Shown here in pieces: positions 45,501 through 56,246 of a stretch of DNA of 64,000 nucleotides. The stretch's first letter is position 1; every line of letters starts with the position of its first letter. This stretch comes from Ostrinia nubilalis. Its lineage: Eukaryota > Arthropoda > Insecta > Lepidoptera > Crambidae. The notes below the pieces were generated by a model. The model had not been told where the DNA came from, ran no database searches, and worked only from the letters and a program-made list of their open reading frames with translations. The stretch spans positions 8,281,001-8,345,000 of the forward strand of contig NC_087100.1 of the NCBI RefSeq assembly GCF_963855985.1, read 5' to 3'. A program made the translations under genes and the position numbers.

Positions 45501-47916
45501 AGGACGCTGGCGTGCGTTGTAGTACCTAATTCTATGATCGAAGTATTATTAAAAAATGGACATAAAGAGAAAGAAATATTATTGTGCGGCGTTCGGGTGT
45601 TTAAATTCGAAAAGAAATCTACCGGATTTATCTTTTTTTTCGCTTCCCAAAGATGCTGAAAGGTATGTTGGCCATGTAGGTAATCAATAAATTCTTAGGA
45701 TAGTATAGGAACCTAACCTACCATGACTACTGCTCAGAATGCGTTCGTTCGTTTCAGCCAAATGACGTCCACTGCTGGACAAAGGCCTCTCCCAAGGTTT
45801 TCCATAATGAATGCGTACTTTACCTACTATCGTACCTCATTAAAAATAAGTAGATTAATTATTTTTTTACTAGACACTACTAGACAGCAACCCTAACAGC
45901 GTAAGAAGAGTTCAGAGGCACGCGATAGAAAGAGACAAAACTTGAAGGTGAATAAAATTGTAGGTACGTAGTGCTGTGCGAGCTGAATTCCACTGTATCG
46001 CGTCGTAGCAAGACTCGCATTTATTTAAATCGTCTTGCGGAGTAATCCTTCTGTACCTGTACTATTACTTATTCTGTGCTATCGTAGCAAGATCAATATT
46101 TGAGAGAAAATGAGAAAGTAGATTAGCGTAAACGTTGATAGCATTGTTTGTTTAGTTTAAAAAAAAACTTTTTTTTTTCTGCTTAGGTACCATGCATATC
46201 GTGTACCTTTCTTACTTAAAAAAAAAATAAGTCAAAACAAGTCGAGCAAAAAAGCGGCACGGCCTCTCAACATCAAATAAACCGCACCTTCCGCGACGCG
46301 AACTTTAACGATTTTTTTCTGACACAATCATGGTACCCCAACAATATTGGTGTTATTTGAAAGCCCAATAAATATCCTTAAAGAAAAACACATTTAATTT
46401 CTTAATAAATGATTAACATATACCATAAATGTGACTTGAAAAAATACCTCACTTTGGGCCCACCTATGGGATCAATTAGACCAATTTTTATGGTTATAAA
46501 ACCAAATAATGATTTCACGTGTCCTCTTTAACAGATGGATAGCAATTAAACCCAACTTAACAGTTTTATAGTCATAAAAGTTGGCTCTAGCGTAACTACC
46601 TATTTTTTGAAGAAGTGACTCTGGACCCTTCTAAAGACACATTTTTGGGGTAAAAACCTTTCCTTTAATGAAATGAAGGTTAGAACTAGGCTTTTAAATG
46701 GTACCAATATTGGTGGGAAGTGGGGATGCATACGTTTGAAAATGCTTGTCGCGGGAGGTGCGATTTATTTGACGTCGAGTGTATTTATGTAAAACGTTAA
46801 AGATTTCCTGGCCTGGACTTGGTATTACATGGATCTCACAACTTTTCAACCGACTTCAAAAAAGGAGGAGGTTCTCAATTCGACCCGTATGTTTTTTTTT
46901 TTTTTTTTCTATGTTTGTTACGCGATAACTCCGCCAATTATGAACCGATTTGAACAAATCTTTTTTCGGCGTATAGGTAATACCTCAAGGGTGGTCCCAT
47001 TTAAATTTAATAATAAAAAAACAACCCCCAAGGGTGGAAAATTGGGGATGAACTTTTTTATACGCAATATCTCCGCCGATTATAAACCAATTTGAACGAT
47101 TATTGTTTTGTTGAATAGGTATTATCAAAAGGGTGGTTTCATGCGAATTTGAAGAAAATATTTCACCCCCAAGGGTGGAAAATTGGGGATGAACTTTTTT
47201 ATAGGCAATATCTCCGCCGATTATGAACCATTTTTTTTTGGTCTCAGTGTACTGCCTACCTTCAATAGTAACATCAAGGTAATAATTAGTTAACTAAAAA
47301 GCAAGAAATAAGTAAAATTTTATAAAAAAAAATAAAACCGACTCCAAAAAACCTACACTAAAACGTAGAAAAATAATTACTAATTACCTACTTATTTATT
47401 AGGACGAATTATTAATATTTATGTAGGTATACCATGATTGATACTTTTGGAGTCGGTGCAGGCAAACTTTACATGTTTCATAATCTTGGCACCGACTCCA
47501 GAAGTATCAATCATGGTATACCTACATAAAGATTAATAATTCGTCCTAATAAATAAGTAGGTAATTAGTAATAATTTTTCTACGTTTTAGTGTAGGTTTT
47601 TTGGAGTCGGTTTTTTTTTTTTTTATAAAATTTTTTACCGTAGAACAACTGAGTTGCGAGACTTGTTTTTTTTGACAAGTATTGTTTTTGATGGGATCAT
47701 GTATTCTCATTCCAGGTTATCATAGCGCGGCACTGCGACATGAAGGTTTTCGGTCTATCTCTGATCACGAATGAATGCGTCACGAGCTACGACCATGACT
47801 CCGAGGCGAACCACGAGGAAGTGTTAGACGTGGGCCGCATGAGACAAGACATGCTCCGCAAATACGTATCCCGACTAGTGCAGAGGTTCGCCAGTTCAGA
47901 CGACGCGTCCCCATGA
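36563..47916 (+). CDS. PNP: Purine nucleoside phosphorylase (trimeric PNP type)
   Basis: This cytosolic purine-salvage enzyme splits inosine or guanosine with phosphate into base and ribose-1-phosphate. Exons: 36563-36666, 38499-38593, 38863-39041, 40912-41154, 45097-45240, 47716-47916. All are GT-AG with matching phases, giving 321 aa, slightly longer than the ~290-residue human enzyme because of an N-terminal extension. Active-site residues seen (human equivalents): the GSGMG phosphate loop with Ser64, GHHGRLVFG with His95 (His64), [14 protein letters not shown] with Arg115 and His117 (Arg84, His86), GPNFETVAE with Glu232 (Glu201), Met250 (Met219), LITN with Asn274 (Asn243), and His288 (His257). 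The residue after the key Asn is Glu where human PNP has Lys. Glu232 plus Asn274 fits 6-oxopurine preference. Introns 4 and 5 are swollen by transposons. Confidence 0.96.
42905..43940. repeat. Minisatellite of about 175-bp units inside copy B
   Basis: Five units start near 42906, 43081, 43477, 43652 and 43829. They share 'aaatccgttgacatctgctg', 'gcttagacctttagctacag' and 'cgcatggtggaggaagggac'. One unit is lengthened by the 208-bp hAT MITE. Copy C has about three units; copy A lacks them. Confidence 0.88.
43239..43446. mobile_element. hAT-type MITE (208 bp)
   Basis: Terminal repeats CAGTGGTTCTTAACC / GGTTAAGAACCACTG are flanked by the 8-bp duplication CTCTAGAG at 43231-43238 and 43447-43454. 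The same insertion at the same site occurs in copy C, so it predates the spread of B and C. Confidence 0.92.
45556..45662 (+). pseudogene. THAP-domain first exon (transposon-derived fragment)
   Basis: Starting at 45556 the frame reads [20 protein letters not shown], then [13 protein letters not shown], then a donor AG/GTATGT. C-x4-C spacing followed by an S-F-F-x-x-P-K-D motif is the start of a THAP zinc finger. THAP domains occur in P-element, Kolobok-like and other transposases as well as host proteins. A GC-rich stretch upstream (45340-45540) looks like its promoter side. No second exon was found, so this is probably a transposon fragment in PNP intron 5. Confidence 0.7.
45740..45805 (-). 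mobile_element. RTE-family retrotransposon 3' end scrap
   Basis: 'tttcagccaaatgacgtcca' followed by 'ctgctggacaaaggcctctc' is the reverse of the conserved 3' end seen in the other RTE fragments, from a somewhat different subfamily. Confidence 0.6.
46255..46790. mobile_element. Possible small DNA element with inverted ends
   Basis: 'catcaaataaaccgcacctt' plus 'ccgcgac' near 46269 is inverted near 46753 ('gtcgcgggaggtgcgattta' plus 'tttgacgtc'). The interior has no coding sense. Target duplication was not resolved. Confidence 0.45.
46829..47230 (+). mobile_element. Dispersed repeat with 'ccgacttcaaaaaaggagga' start
   Basis: Contains a poly-T block and two to three rough units of about 130 bp ('ttacgcgataactccgccaa', then 'caagggtggaaaattgggga'). 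Probably a retrotransposon 3' region; the class is not determined. Confidence 0.5.
47314..47635. repeat. Near-perfect long inverted repeat (hairpin) in PNP intron 5
   Basis: Arms of about 145 bp (left about 47314-47461, right about 47489-47635) flank a loop of about 28 bp. Arm sequence includes 'accgactccaaaaaacctac' and 'taggacgaattattaatatt', and only a few mismatches are visible. Transcribed as part of the PNP pre-mRNA it would fold into a long double-stranded stem about 80 bp before the last exon. Confidence 0.9.
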
Positions 47917-48179
47917 AGTTTGGACTGCCTTGAACTGGAAATTTCCGAAGCACTGATAGCGGAAAAGACGCTTTGATGATAAGACAATTTTGTAGTTAAG
48001 CGAGAAACTGTCATCTTGACACAGATAAGAGCGTCTTTTCTGTGTGGGGACCCCATAGCTCTAAAATACTTTTAATTTTTGTTTCATTTAGAAAAATATG
48101 ATAAGTAACATACTGTTAATAGATATCGACTATTGTGCGGTCACTGTATGTATAAAACCCCTTATGTATGTCTGTGTTC

Positions 48180-48700
48180 AATTTAAAATTAGATAAAATA
48201 TTTCAAGAAAACAAATACACATACCTACAATAATTTATTATAGACTTACTAAACATTACTTAATAAATTATGAATAAATAAATAGTAGAACAAAAATGAT
48301 ACTTAAAATAGTTATCATTAAATTAAGATAAGTTTAATTAAATAAAATAATAATATAAAGATATAAGTACACGAATTTTAATCAATTTTTATTATGAAAC
48401 CTTTTTTGATCTGATTATTATATTTTTTAAAGAATGATTTAAGCTATCTTTACTTACTTCATGATCTTAAAACCCACAAAAAATATGTTATACCTATTTA
48501 TTTTTGAAATAGCAATATAACTGAATGTGTAATTAATTGAAATAAACAATATGTTGTACTCGTACTGTAAGAAATAATAGCCAAATTGCGATTTTATCAG
48601 TCACTTCTTAAACTAGTAATAGTATTTAGGTTTAATACATAGATAAATACATATTAAAAGGCTTATGAACAATATTAACACTTTTTATTTACGTATATTT
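48180..48700. other. PNP 3' flank
   Basis: AT-rich with several AATAAA-like hexamers near 48262-48280 that could serve PNP polyadenylation. No gene seen. Confidence 0.4.
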
Positions 48701-48710
48701 ACAAGTATAT

Positions 48711-50435
48711 AAGGTGTTATTTTTTGTACTGATCATACTTTACCAACGCATCTAATAAAATCATACAAATACAACCCAAGTGTTTTTAAAAAAAAATTCA
48801 GGCTAGTTTTTGTTTTTACTTTTCCTAACAAAAAAAAGATATTATTTTTACAACCATCCTGTCTTCACTCACTGCCTCTCTCTCTTTCTTTACTCATTTC
48901 ATTCATACGAGTACGAACAATGGCCGCGCGTTCATTCAACGTTCACACACATAAAGGTTAGATTACACTAAACCTACGTTACCAAAAATAATTATCACTC
49001 GTGAGTATGTACGATGTTACGTCATGTTAATAGGTACTACACGCTGGGAGAAACAAAATCTAGCCACATAAGTAGGTAAATAAGTGTATTTTCATTAGTG
49101 TAATAGCGGGGGACTTTTCCAACGAACCGAGGCGAATCATCCGCGTTAAACTAGAAATTTAAAAAAGGATAGAAATTGGAATTCAATATCTACGGTTTCG
49201 TAATGCCTACGCAATTTATTTAGAGACGTAATAAAAAATTGATAGGTACATACCTATTACTACTTCGCTTCGCTTCAGTGGAAATGCACCCTAATATTGA
49301 ATATGAGTAGGTGTTGTAAATAAAACTCACTGATCAATTTTCCTGGTTTTAATTCCTAAATTATGATTTGCCATCACACTTTAGATTCATTGATTTTACT
49401 TATTCACACATTTACCTATTTTGAATGTTGTTATTTAAAGTTCCTAGGTTATTATTACACTAATCACAATACATTTTGAACGTCAAGCCTTTGTTGAATG
49501 TTCACGTAAACACTGTCTTGCACTGTCTAATCTAGCCACGATCGAATTGAGGTAATGCTTTCGGGCTGCACACTTGCTTGCTGTTCACTAGACACCACGT
49601 CGGATGTTGTATTCACAATTCGCGCACTAACTTTTTTACGGAAAAAGTCCCTTTCGCGTAAACAAGCACTCATCTGTCCAAATCACACTGTAGGTATGTA
49701 CCTAGGTAGACTTCCGCAATAACCATCGATAGAACTCGGTCGCGGTCGTGGCCCTCTGGCAACAACTCCTTGATAAGGCATTCCGTATTTTTACGCAAAA
49801 GCCGCCGTCTGCGGCGCTCGCATCTGGGTACCGCCAGCACTGTGCCGGTGATTGAAATTGAAATCCAGAACTTCGTCCTCGAAGCGCACGGGATCTCGTC
49901 AAGTCAGGATACGGCTGCGCTCCCTGAAGCGCTGCGCGGCTCCAAACAAGCAAGGTGTGAAGGTTTTCGACTCGTCAATGTTTCTCGTCGGCCAGTTAGT
50001 GTGCCCGAAACATAATTTCACCTGCGTTTTGTTATTGATCAAGCGCGGCATTGTAATAACTCGCACATACACTGCAATACGTTTGGGCGCATTGGACGGA
50101 CTGGGACGATTATTTATGTTGTTGAGCTCCCGCATGCCGATCGGCGGCTCGGCGCGTGCTGTGGGCGCGGAGCGACTGGCAGCGATATCAATATGGCCGA
50201 CTCACGCGGCGCGGCACGTGGCAGCGGTCGTTGCCCTCGGCCGGCTACTACGATAGTGCGTAAACGAATACTCACCGCGCTCAAAGGATGATTTATTTTT
50301 TATTTTTTTCGAAACATTCTTTGTCGTTTTACTCGAAAACTAGCCTGAATTTTTTTTTAAAAACACTTGGGTTGTATTTGTATGATTTTATTAGATGCGT
50401 TGGTAAAGTATGATCAGTATAAAAAATAACACCTT
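48711..50435. mobile_element. DNA element with ~105-bp terminal inverted repeats and a GC-rich core
   Basis: The ends are almost identical in inverted orientation (AAGGTGTTATTTTTTGTACT ... 'aattcaggctagtttt'). The flanks read ATAT on both sides, a possible 4-bp target duplication. The core (about 49540-50280) is much more GC-rich than the surroundings. It has overlapping open frames on both strands (minus 49899-50135 starts MRELNNINNRPSPSNAPKRI), and I recognise none. It could be a non-autonomous transposon carrying a captured promoter or exon. Confidence 0.65.
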
Positions 50436-50672
50436 ATATAATAAAATCTTAAATAGAAATATAAACAATAAAATGACTACACAAACCTACAAAATGCTGT
50501 TGTGATGTAGAATTTGATATAAGATGTAAAAATAACAGATAAACACTGTGAAACATTTTTAAAGCTCGGTTCACTACTTATAAACAATTTTTACATAAAT
50601 TACTGAGGCATTTTGAACCGAACTGCTGCACAATAATTTTCAATCATTTTTTACGAACAGAAATTGATGTAC

Positions 50673-52509
50673 CTACTTTAATGGGTGCTTCTTTGGGCAT
50701 AGATGTGCGAATTCCTTGCAGGCCTCATCAATATCGCCATACCGATATTTGAAGCCGTACTCAAGTACTCTCTTAGGTATGACGTGTTGACCTTTGGTCA
50801 TGATCATCGCGCGTTCAGGGTTGAGTAAGAAGTCCAGCATTGTCTCAGGCACAGGCAGGAATGCTGGTCGCCGCAATGCTTTGGCAAAAGACTGAAAAGG
50901 TAAAAGAAGGCACTATGTTTACCATACTTTTGTTATAATATTTTCACAACATATATCACAACATCACACCACACTTTCTTTAAAAATGCTTGGCCAGAAA
51001 GAGTAAAAGAAAATGATGACATCAGTTTTGCTTAAAAATAACTTTGGCACATATACATTTTATTATGCACTATTTTTTATCTCACCTGTGTAAATTCTTC
51101 ATTAGTAATAACATGAGGAGCAACACCATTTAGGATGCCTTCAACGTGATCATTTTCAATGGCAAAATGAACAAGTCGAATGAGGTCATCTATGTGAATC
51201 CAGGGCAGGTATTGCTTGCCCGACCCAATCCGACCACCAACACCCATGTAGAATGGAAGAAACATGTTTTTTATCATACCACCCCATCGGCCTAATACAG
51301 CACCAGATCTTATTATTACCTAGAAAAATTTATAAAATAGTAGATTGACTTTATAATGACCTTTATGCACATTAGTGTATCAATGATGTCCTAGAGTCAA
51401 TGTCATTCTTTAAATACTTCTTATTTATTCAGATGAAAATTGTTTAGATCCATATAATCTATGTCTCTTGGCACCAAACCAAAATTTTACTGCTTTGCAT
51501 ACTACTTTTATAGAGTACTATTGAAATCTTAATACAATTAGATTGCTTTACTTACAAGTCTTACAGGTGGATCAATACTGGCAGCTTTCTCCCATTCAAC
51601 AACAAGCCTTGAGAAAAAGTCAATGCCAGTGGTAGGGCTACTCTCATCATATTTTTTGGTGTCTGAAGGTTCATAGGCACCAACACCAGTGACCACAATG
51701 AAAACTTTTGGCTTATCCTTGCTTTCGTTTATAGCTTTAGCCAATGCTTTGGTTGTGTAGACTCGAGAGTTCTGCACATTTTGTTTGAATCTGGAATTTA
51801 GTTTTATACATTCAGAACATAAGTTTTCATTGGTAAAAAATAATGTTAAAAAGAATCTTTTAGGCTTGCTAAGTTCTGTGGCATGTTAAGTAGATTAGAT
51901 ATATTAGCAGATAGGTTCATGTGGTTATTAATACTAACCCAGGTGTCCAGGATTTGGTGAAGTCCATAAATTGTTGTCCAGCACAGTTCACAACAGCACA
52001 AGTTCTTTTTGGCAAGCCGGAGTGTTCCAAGGTGGACCACGATATGTTGCTGGTCCCAGGCATTCGTGCCACGTTGACGACATTGTAACCATTTGACATG
52101 AGCAGTTCGCCCAAGTTCTTCCCTATGAAGCCTGTACCTCCACCTGTAAAATGAACATGACCAAAGATATCATAATGTTTATGCCTGAACAAATAAAAAT
52201 AATCTCAAACATGCGCGTATATAGCGGGGGGGGGGGGGGGGGGGGGGCCGGGGTAGCACGCCCCCCCCAGAATGTTCTGAAAAAAATACTACTTGATTAT
52301 AGCCCTATGAAGATTTTATAACTGATAACAGTATGTATGTTTTGCCGGCCGGCTATCCAGTAACTATTAGCTGGGCATTCATACTTTCAGTTATATTAAT
52401 AGCACGATTGTGTTCTGAGATTCACACACAAATAATCTGATACTACTCTAATTTCAACGGTAAAAAAACTGTTTTGATATTTACCGATCAAGACATTTCT
52501 TGCTGCCAT
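50673..52509 (-). CDS. SDR39U1: SDR39U1-type epimerase-family protein
   Basis: This is an extended short-chain dehydrogenase-like protein (TIGR01777/SulA-epimerase group). The substrate is not established in this family. Exons: 52485-52509, 51939-52143, 51556-51790, 51086-51319, 50673-50891. All are GT-AG and in phase, giving 305 aa, close to the human protein. The N-terminus reads MAARNVLIGGGTGFIGKNLG, a Rossmann NAD(P)-binding GGxxGxxG loop. VVNCAG, VTGVGAYEPS, IIRSGAVLGRWGGM, LPWIHIDDL and the C-terminal ILNGVAPHVITNEEF and LEYGFKYRY motifs are typical of the family. The start is the first ATG, only 25 nt before the first intron. The gene is head-to-head with TSEN34, 625 bp apart. Confidence 0.93.
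52226..52247. repeat. Homopolymer G run (22 bases)
   Basis: In the first intron of the SDR39U1-like gene, followed by a shorter C run near 52261. It could form a G-structure or hairpin. Its length makes it prone to sequencing error. Confidence 0.9.
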
Positions 52510-53134
52510 TATATTTTATTATGTAACACTAAAGTACACAGATGCCGGTAAAAGGATTTTAGACGGAGCTTTAAACAAGCTTGAATAGCTTAATTTCATT
52601 CAACACGTTCATGAAAATTATTTACGAAAATATTTTTTTAGATGTTTTTTACGTTTGGATTTTGTTTTCGTTTTACTGAAATCAGCTGTCTGTGTCTGAC
52701 AACAAATTTCCAGTGACACTGATGACAGCTTTTCTTTTTTTGTTCAAAGTCATTATTACTATACAGCATTTTATTATTTACTTACATTACAATGCATGCA
52801 CCATTGCACGTTCTCGAACATCCAATGATAAATAATCCACCATTAAATCATTAATTTAGCAAAATAAAACAAAACTGATGGACATGACGCTTTTCTTTCC
52901 CGCCAAGAAGTCCTAGATTTTTTTAAACATTTAACCGCTGCGTTCCGAAACAGTCTACCAAATTTTTAATATGGCGTAACGGAAGTTAACGGAACGTATT
53001 CCAAATGTCACTACTGTCACTACACAAAAAAAAACAATACATCAAAAACTTAAAAAACTGTGATTTCAGTTTAATTTTATTAATTTATTTACTTATTTGC
53101 TCGGCATTTTATCCGGCAGGTCATATTAGTTACA
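52510..53134. promoter_or_regulatory. Probable shared divergent promoter, SDR39U1 / TSEN34
   Basis: 625 bp lie between the two start codons. There is no TATA box in either direction at a useful distance, as expected for housekeeping genes. I could not place a transcription start. Confidence 0.45.
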
Positions 53135-54635
53135 ATGATAACACTGTATGTCAATAATGGAGTTGCTTATGTGTGGAATTCAGAAGGTGATTAAAATTTT
53201 ATAGTTTACCTTTTACTTTTTTACTTGTCCGTTCTTTTCTATCAAACTAGTCTAAAATAACAATGTTTTATGATTTTTCAGATTGGTATATTCTACGGTC
53301 AAAACATCGCATATGCGGATCTTTGATTGGTTCAGTAGCATCATTTCCTCGTCAAAATGATTTTAATGGTACTGTTTATGATGATTTTTATATAATGAAC
53401 CCTTAAATTGCCAACAGCACTTACATACTTCTTGCTAAATCAATACTTGCTATGTCCTCTAGGTTTACCCATGGCTCTTATGTCGGAGGAGGCAGCCTTA
53501 CTTGTAAACAATAATATTTGTGAACTAGTTGAATTGCCACAACTATGTGATAAGCCATCGGAAAGTGTCAAAAAAGAATTTACAGAATGTGAACAAAGGT
53601 GAGCTTTTCTTTAATTTGAAGATTGGCAAATAAATAAATCTATCTTTAACATTAATTTCAGTCATAATCATCATTTTCATGTTTATGATATTTTCAGGGT
53701 AAAAGAAGAACAAACTGAGGCTTTGAGAAAACGAAAAATTGAACAAATGAAACAAAAAATACATTTGATAGTTGCTGGTAAAAAGCAAAAATTAGCAGCT
53801 AAGGGAATAACAGGTAGGTCCACTATTATACTATAAAAAATATTTTATAAAAGTTTGCTTATGAAGAACACTTACAAATCTCTGTGATCTGTGATACTTT
53901 AAATTTATTATTTACATATTATATTTTTTACAGATGTTGAATTAGACCATCAGACATTATTACAAGAGGAGATTGATAAGTTGCCTAAAGTGGCAGCTGC
54001 TCACCTTCTAGTACACCTTCCCACTGAACATTTTATAAGCACAGGTTGTTTTAACATTAATAAGCTTCAAAAATATCTATAGAACTCTGCATGATAGTCA
54101 ATTTTCCTTTATTTAGCATATTAACAAGGCAATGGCTTGCTATGAATGAATTTATTTGTTCAGTGTTTAAGTACAACTTTTATTTATGTTTTTTTTTATC
54201 AATTTCAGATAAAAAGCATGTCTCTCTAGACATGTTGAAACCTAGTGTTGTGGATGTAGAAGGTGCCTTGCGCTGCTCTGTGTTTAGTGATCTCTGGAGG
54301 AAGGGTCATTACATTACCAGTGGCTCTAAATTTGGATGTGATTACTTAGTATATCCAGGTATAGTAATAAAAAATAAATATTTTATTTTAATATTGTGTA
54401 AGTACACTGGTAATAAATTGTTTTTTGTATTCCAGGAGATCCTGTGAGGTTCCATGCCAGTTATATGGTGCGCTGTATACATGACCACCAGACTGCTTTT
54501 CGTCCTGCAAACATAGTGGCTTTTGGAAGATTGTCAGTAGCTGTTAATAAAATGGCTGTGTTTGCATTCTGTACTAGCAATGGAAATGTTGATTATCAAA
54601 CACTACAATGGCATGATAATGTTGTAAATGGATAA
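53135..54635 (+). CDS. TSEN34: tRNA-splicing endonuclease subunit Sen34
   Basis: This is one of two catalytic subunits of the nuclear TSEN complex; it cuts the 3' splice site of intron-containing pre-tRNAs. Exons: 53135-53186, 53282-53368, 53463-53598, 53698-53813, 53934-54044, 54209-54358, 54436-54635. Phases all agree, giving 283 aa (human 310). An N-terminal fold (MITLYVNNGVAYVW) is followed by a charged Lys/Glu-rich linker and a C-terminal nuclease domain. That domain has the Tyr-His-Lys triad: Tyr216 in CDYLVYPGDP, His224 in RFHASY, and Lys256 in AVNKMAVFA. All three are present, so the enzyme looks active. It is compact, with short introns and no transposons inside, unlike its neighbours. 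PDCD5 follows 530 bp downstream on the same strand. Confidence 0.95.
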
Positions 54636-55166
54636 AATTGGAGTTTATTTTAATCAATTATCCCCTATTAGTCATTTATCTTGTTTTGAAGAAGGTACTG
54701 GGTTTGATGCATAAGTAGGTAATTAGGGCGCACTATTCTGTCTCGAATCAAGTAGTTTTTAAAATTTTTGAAACGAGTAGGTACCTAAATTACAAGATAC
54801 TGTAGATGTTTTGCAGATAATGGGGTTTAAAGCATCTGTTTATTTATGCTATTGCTTTTACCACGGCTTTTATAAGCCGGGCTTTTACAGACTGAAAGCT
54901 TCACCTTCAGAGCCACTGTGCTGCAAACTGCAGTTTTGTTAGTAGCGTGTGCACCTAGCTTAAAAATTGAAATTTCTGTCTGAAACATAGAGTTATTAAC
55001 CAATAACTCTATGGTCTGAAATGTCTGATGTTGAAAGAAAAAAAAAACAAACGTCAAACGATACGTCAAGGAAACGTCAAAAATCCAAGCTTGATTTCGA
55101 AAAAAAATTGCAATTCGTGATTCATCCTTTCCATTTTTACTAAATTAATCGTAATATAATATAACT
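54636..55166. other. Intergenic spacer TSEN34-PDCD5
   Basis: AT-rich 531-bp spacer. It contains the TSEN34 3' UTR and PDCD5 promoter. A short inverted pair 'agagttattaaccaataact' near 54987 is palindromic. No TATA box was placed. Confidence 0.4.
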
Positions 55167-55910
55167 ATGGATGATCCAGAACTTCAGAAAATAAGGCAAC
55201 AACGTCTTGCACAGTTGCAGTCTCAACATGGGGTAGGTATGATAGGTTATAAAAATAATATCCAATTTAATAGCATTAAAAATATTATTTCCCGTGAAAC
55301 TAATTGATTTCTTTTTATATTTAAGGGCACAGGAGATCCAAATCATGCAAAAGCTCAAGAAGAAAGAATGCAGGCCATGGAGGAAGCGAAGCACACAATA
55401 CTAGCCCAGGCACTTAGTCAAGATGCAAGAGCCAGATGTAATTATTACTGTTATTGTTTGAGCAGGATAGCATTGTATCAAGATTTTCGAATTACCATGA
55501 TATTTTAAATATAAAAAAGTCCTAAAACATAATCTTACTTGTAGGTTTTGTACAAGCGAAGTGAGATTTATAGTATGTCATTCTGATTCAGTAAAACAAT
55601 ATTACAAAGTTGTTGTTTTTATTGTTTCATCATATTTATAAATAGTTCAACAACTGCTTACACATTTAATTACCCTATTATATTTTTGATTACAGTGAAT
55701 AACATCAAACTCAGCAGACCTGAAAAAGGTGCTATGGTGGAGAATATGATCTGTAGAATGACACAAATGGGCCAAGTTCGTGGCAAGATATCGGAACAAG
55801 AATTGATACAACTGGTGGAGTCTCTGAACCAGCAAATGCCCAAGTCTACAAGCACTGTCAAGTTTGACAGAAGAAGAGCGGCCCTCGACTCCGATGATGA
55901 TGATTTCTAA
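55167..55910 (+). CDS. PDCD5: Programmed cell death protein 5 homologue
   Basis: A small conserved DNA/chaperonin-binding protein linked to apoptosis and Tip60/p53 regulation in vertebrates. Exons: 55167-55232, 55326-55437, 55696-55910, giving 130 aa (human 125). The sequence has the typical N-terminal helix (DPELQKIRQQRLAQLQ), the core ILAQALSQDARARLNNIKL, RPEKGAMVENMI, and the closing TVKFDRRR followed by an acidic SDDDDF tail. All junctions are GT-AG and in phase. Nothing is missing. Confidence 0.96.
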
Positions 55911-55962
55911 CAGACTGACACTACTTTAAGTTATGAAGCAATACACAAATTTGCAATGCCTT

Positions 55963-55968
55963 AATAAA
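55963..55968 (+). terminator. PDCD5 polyadenylation signal
   Basis: AATAAA, 53 nt after the stop codon. Confidence 0.75.
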
Positions 55969-56246
55969 ATATACCACAGTTACTTTTCAAATACCTAATC
56001 TGTTTCATTACATTGCTTGTTATAATAATTGTTTGCTTTTTCAATTCAACTGCAATAACTCTGCTAAAAAGATTTAGAATATTACATAATTTGTATGTAT
56101 TTAAATACTAAATATTCTATTTAATTTCTAAGACATTAAAGTTACTTCTTGTATTTTAAAAGTCTTGACTTTATTTAGGTAGTATATTAAAAAGAAATCC
56201 CTGTTCTTTTATTTCATAGAACTTGAAAATAGTTTTAAGAACTTAA

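Noticed and set aside
49702..50256. Overlapping ORFs on both strands as host genes
   Set aside because: They lie inside an inverted-repeat-bounded element, have no recognisable domain, and overlap each other. High GC alone makes long open frames likely.
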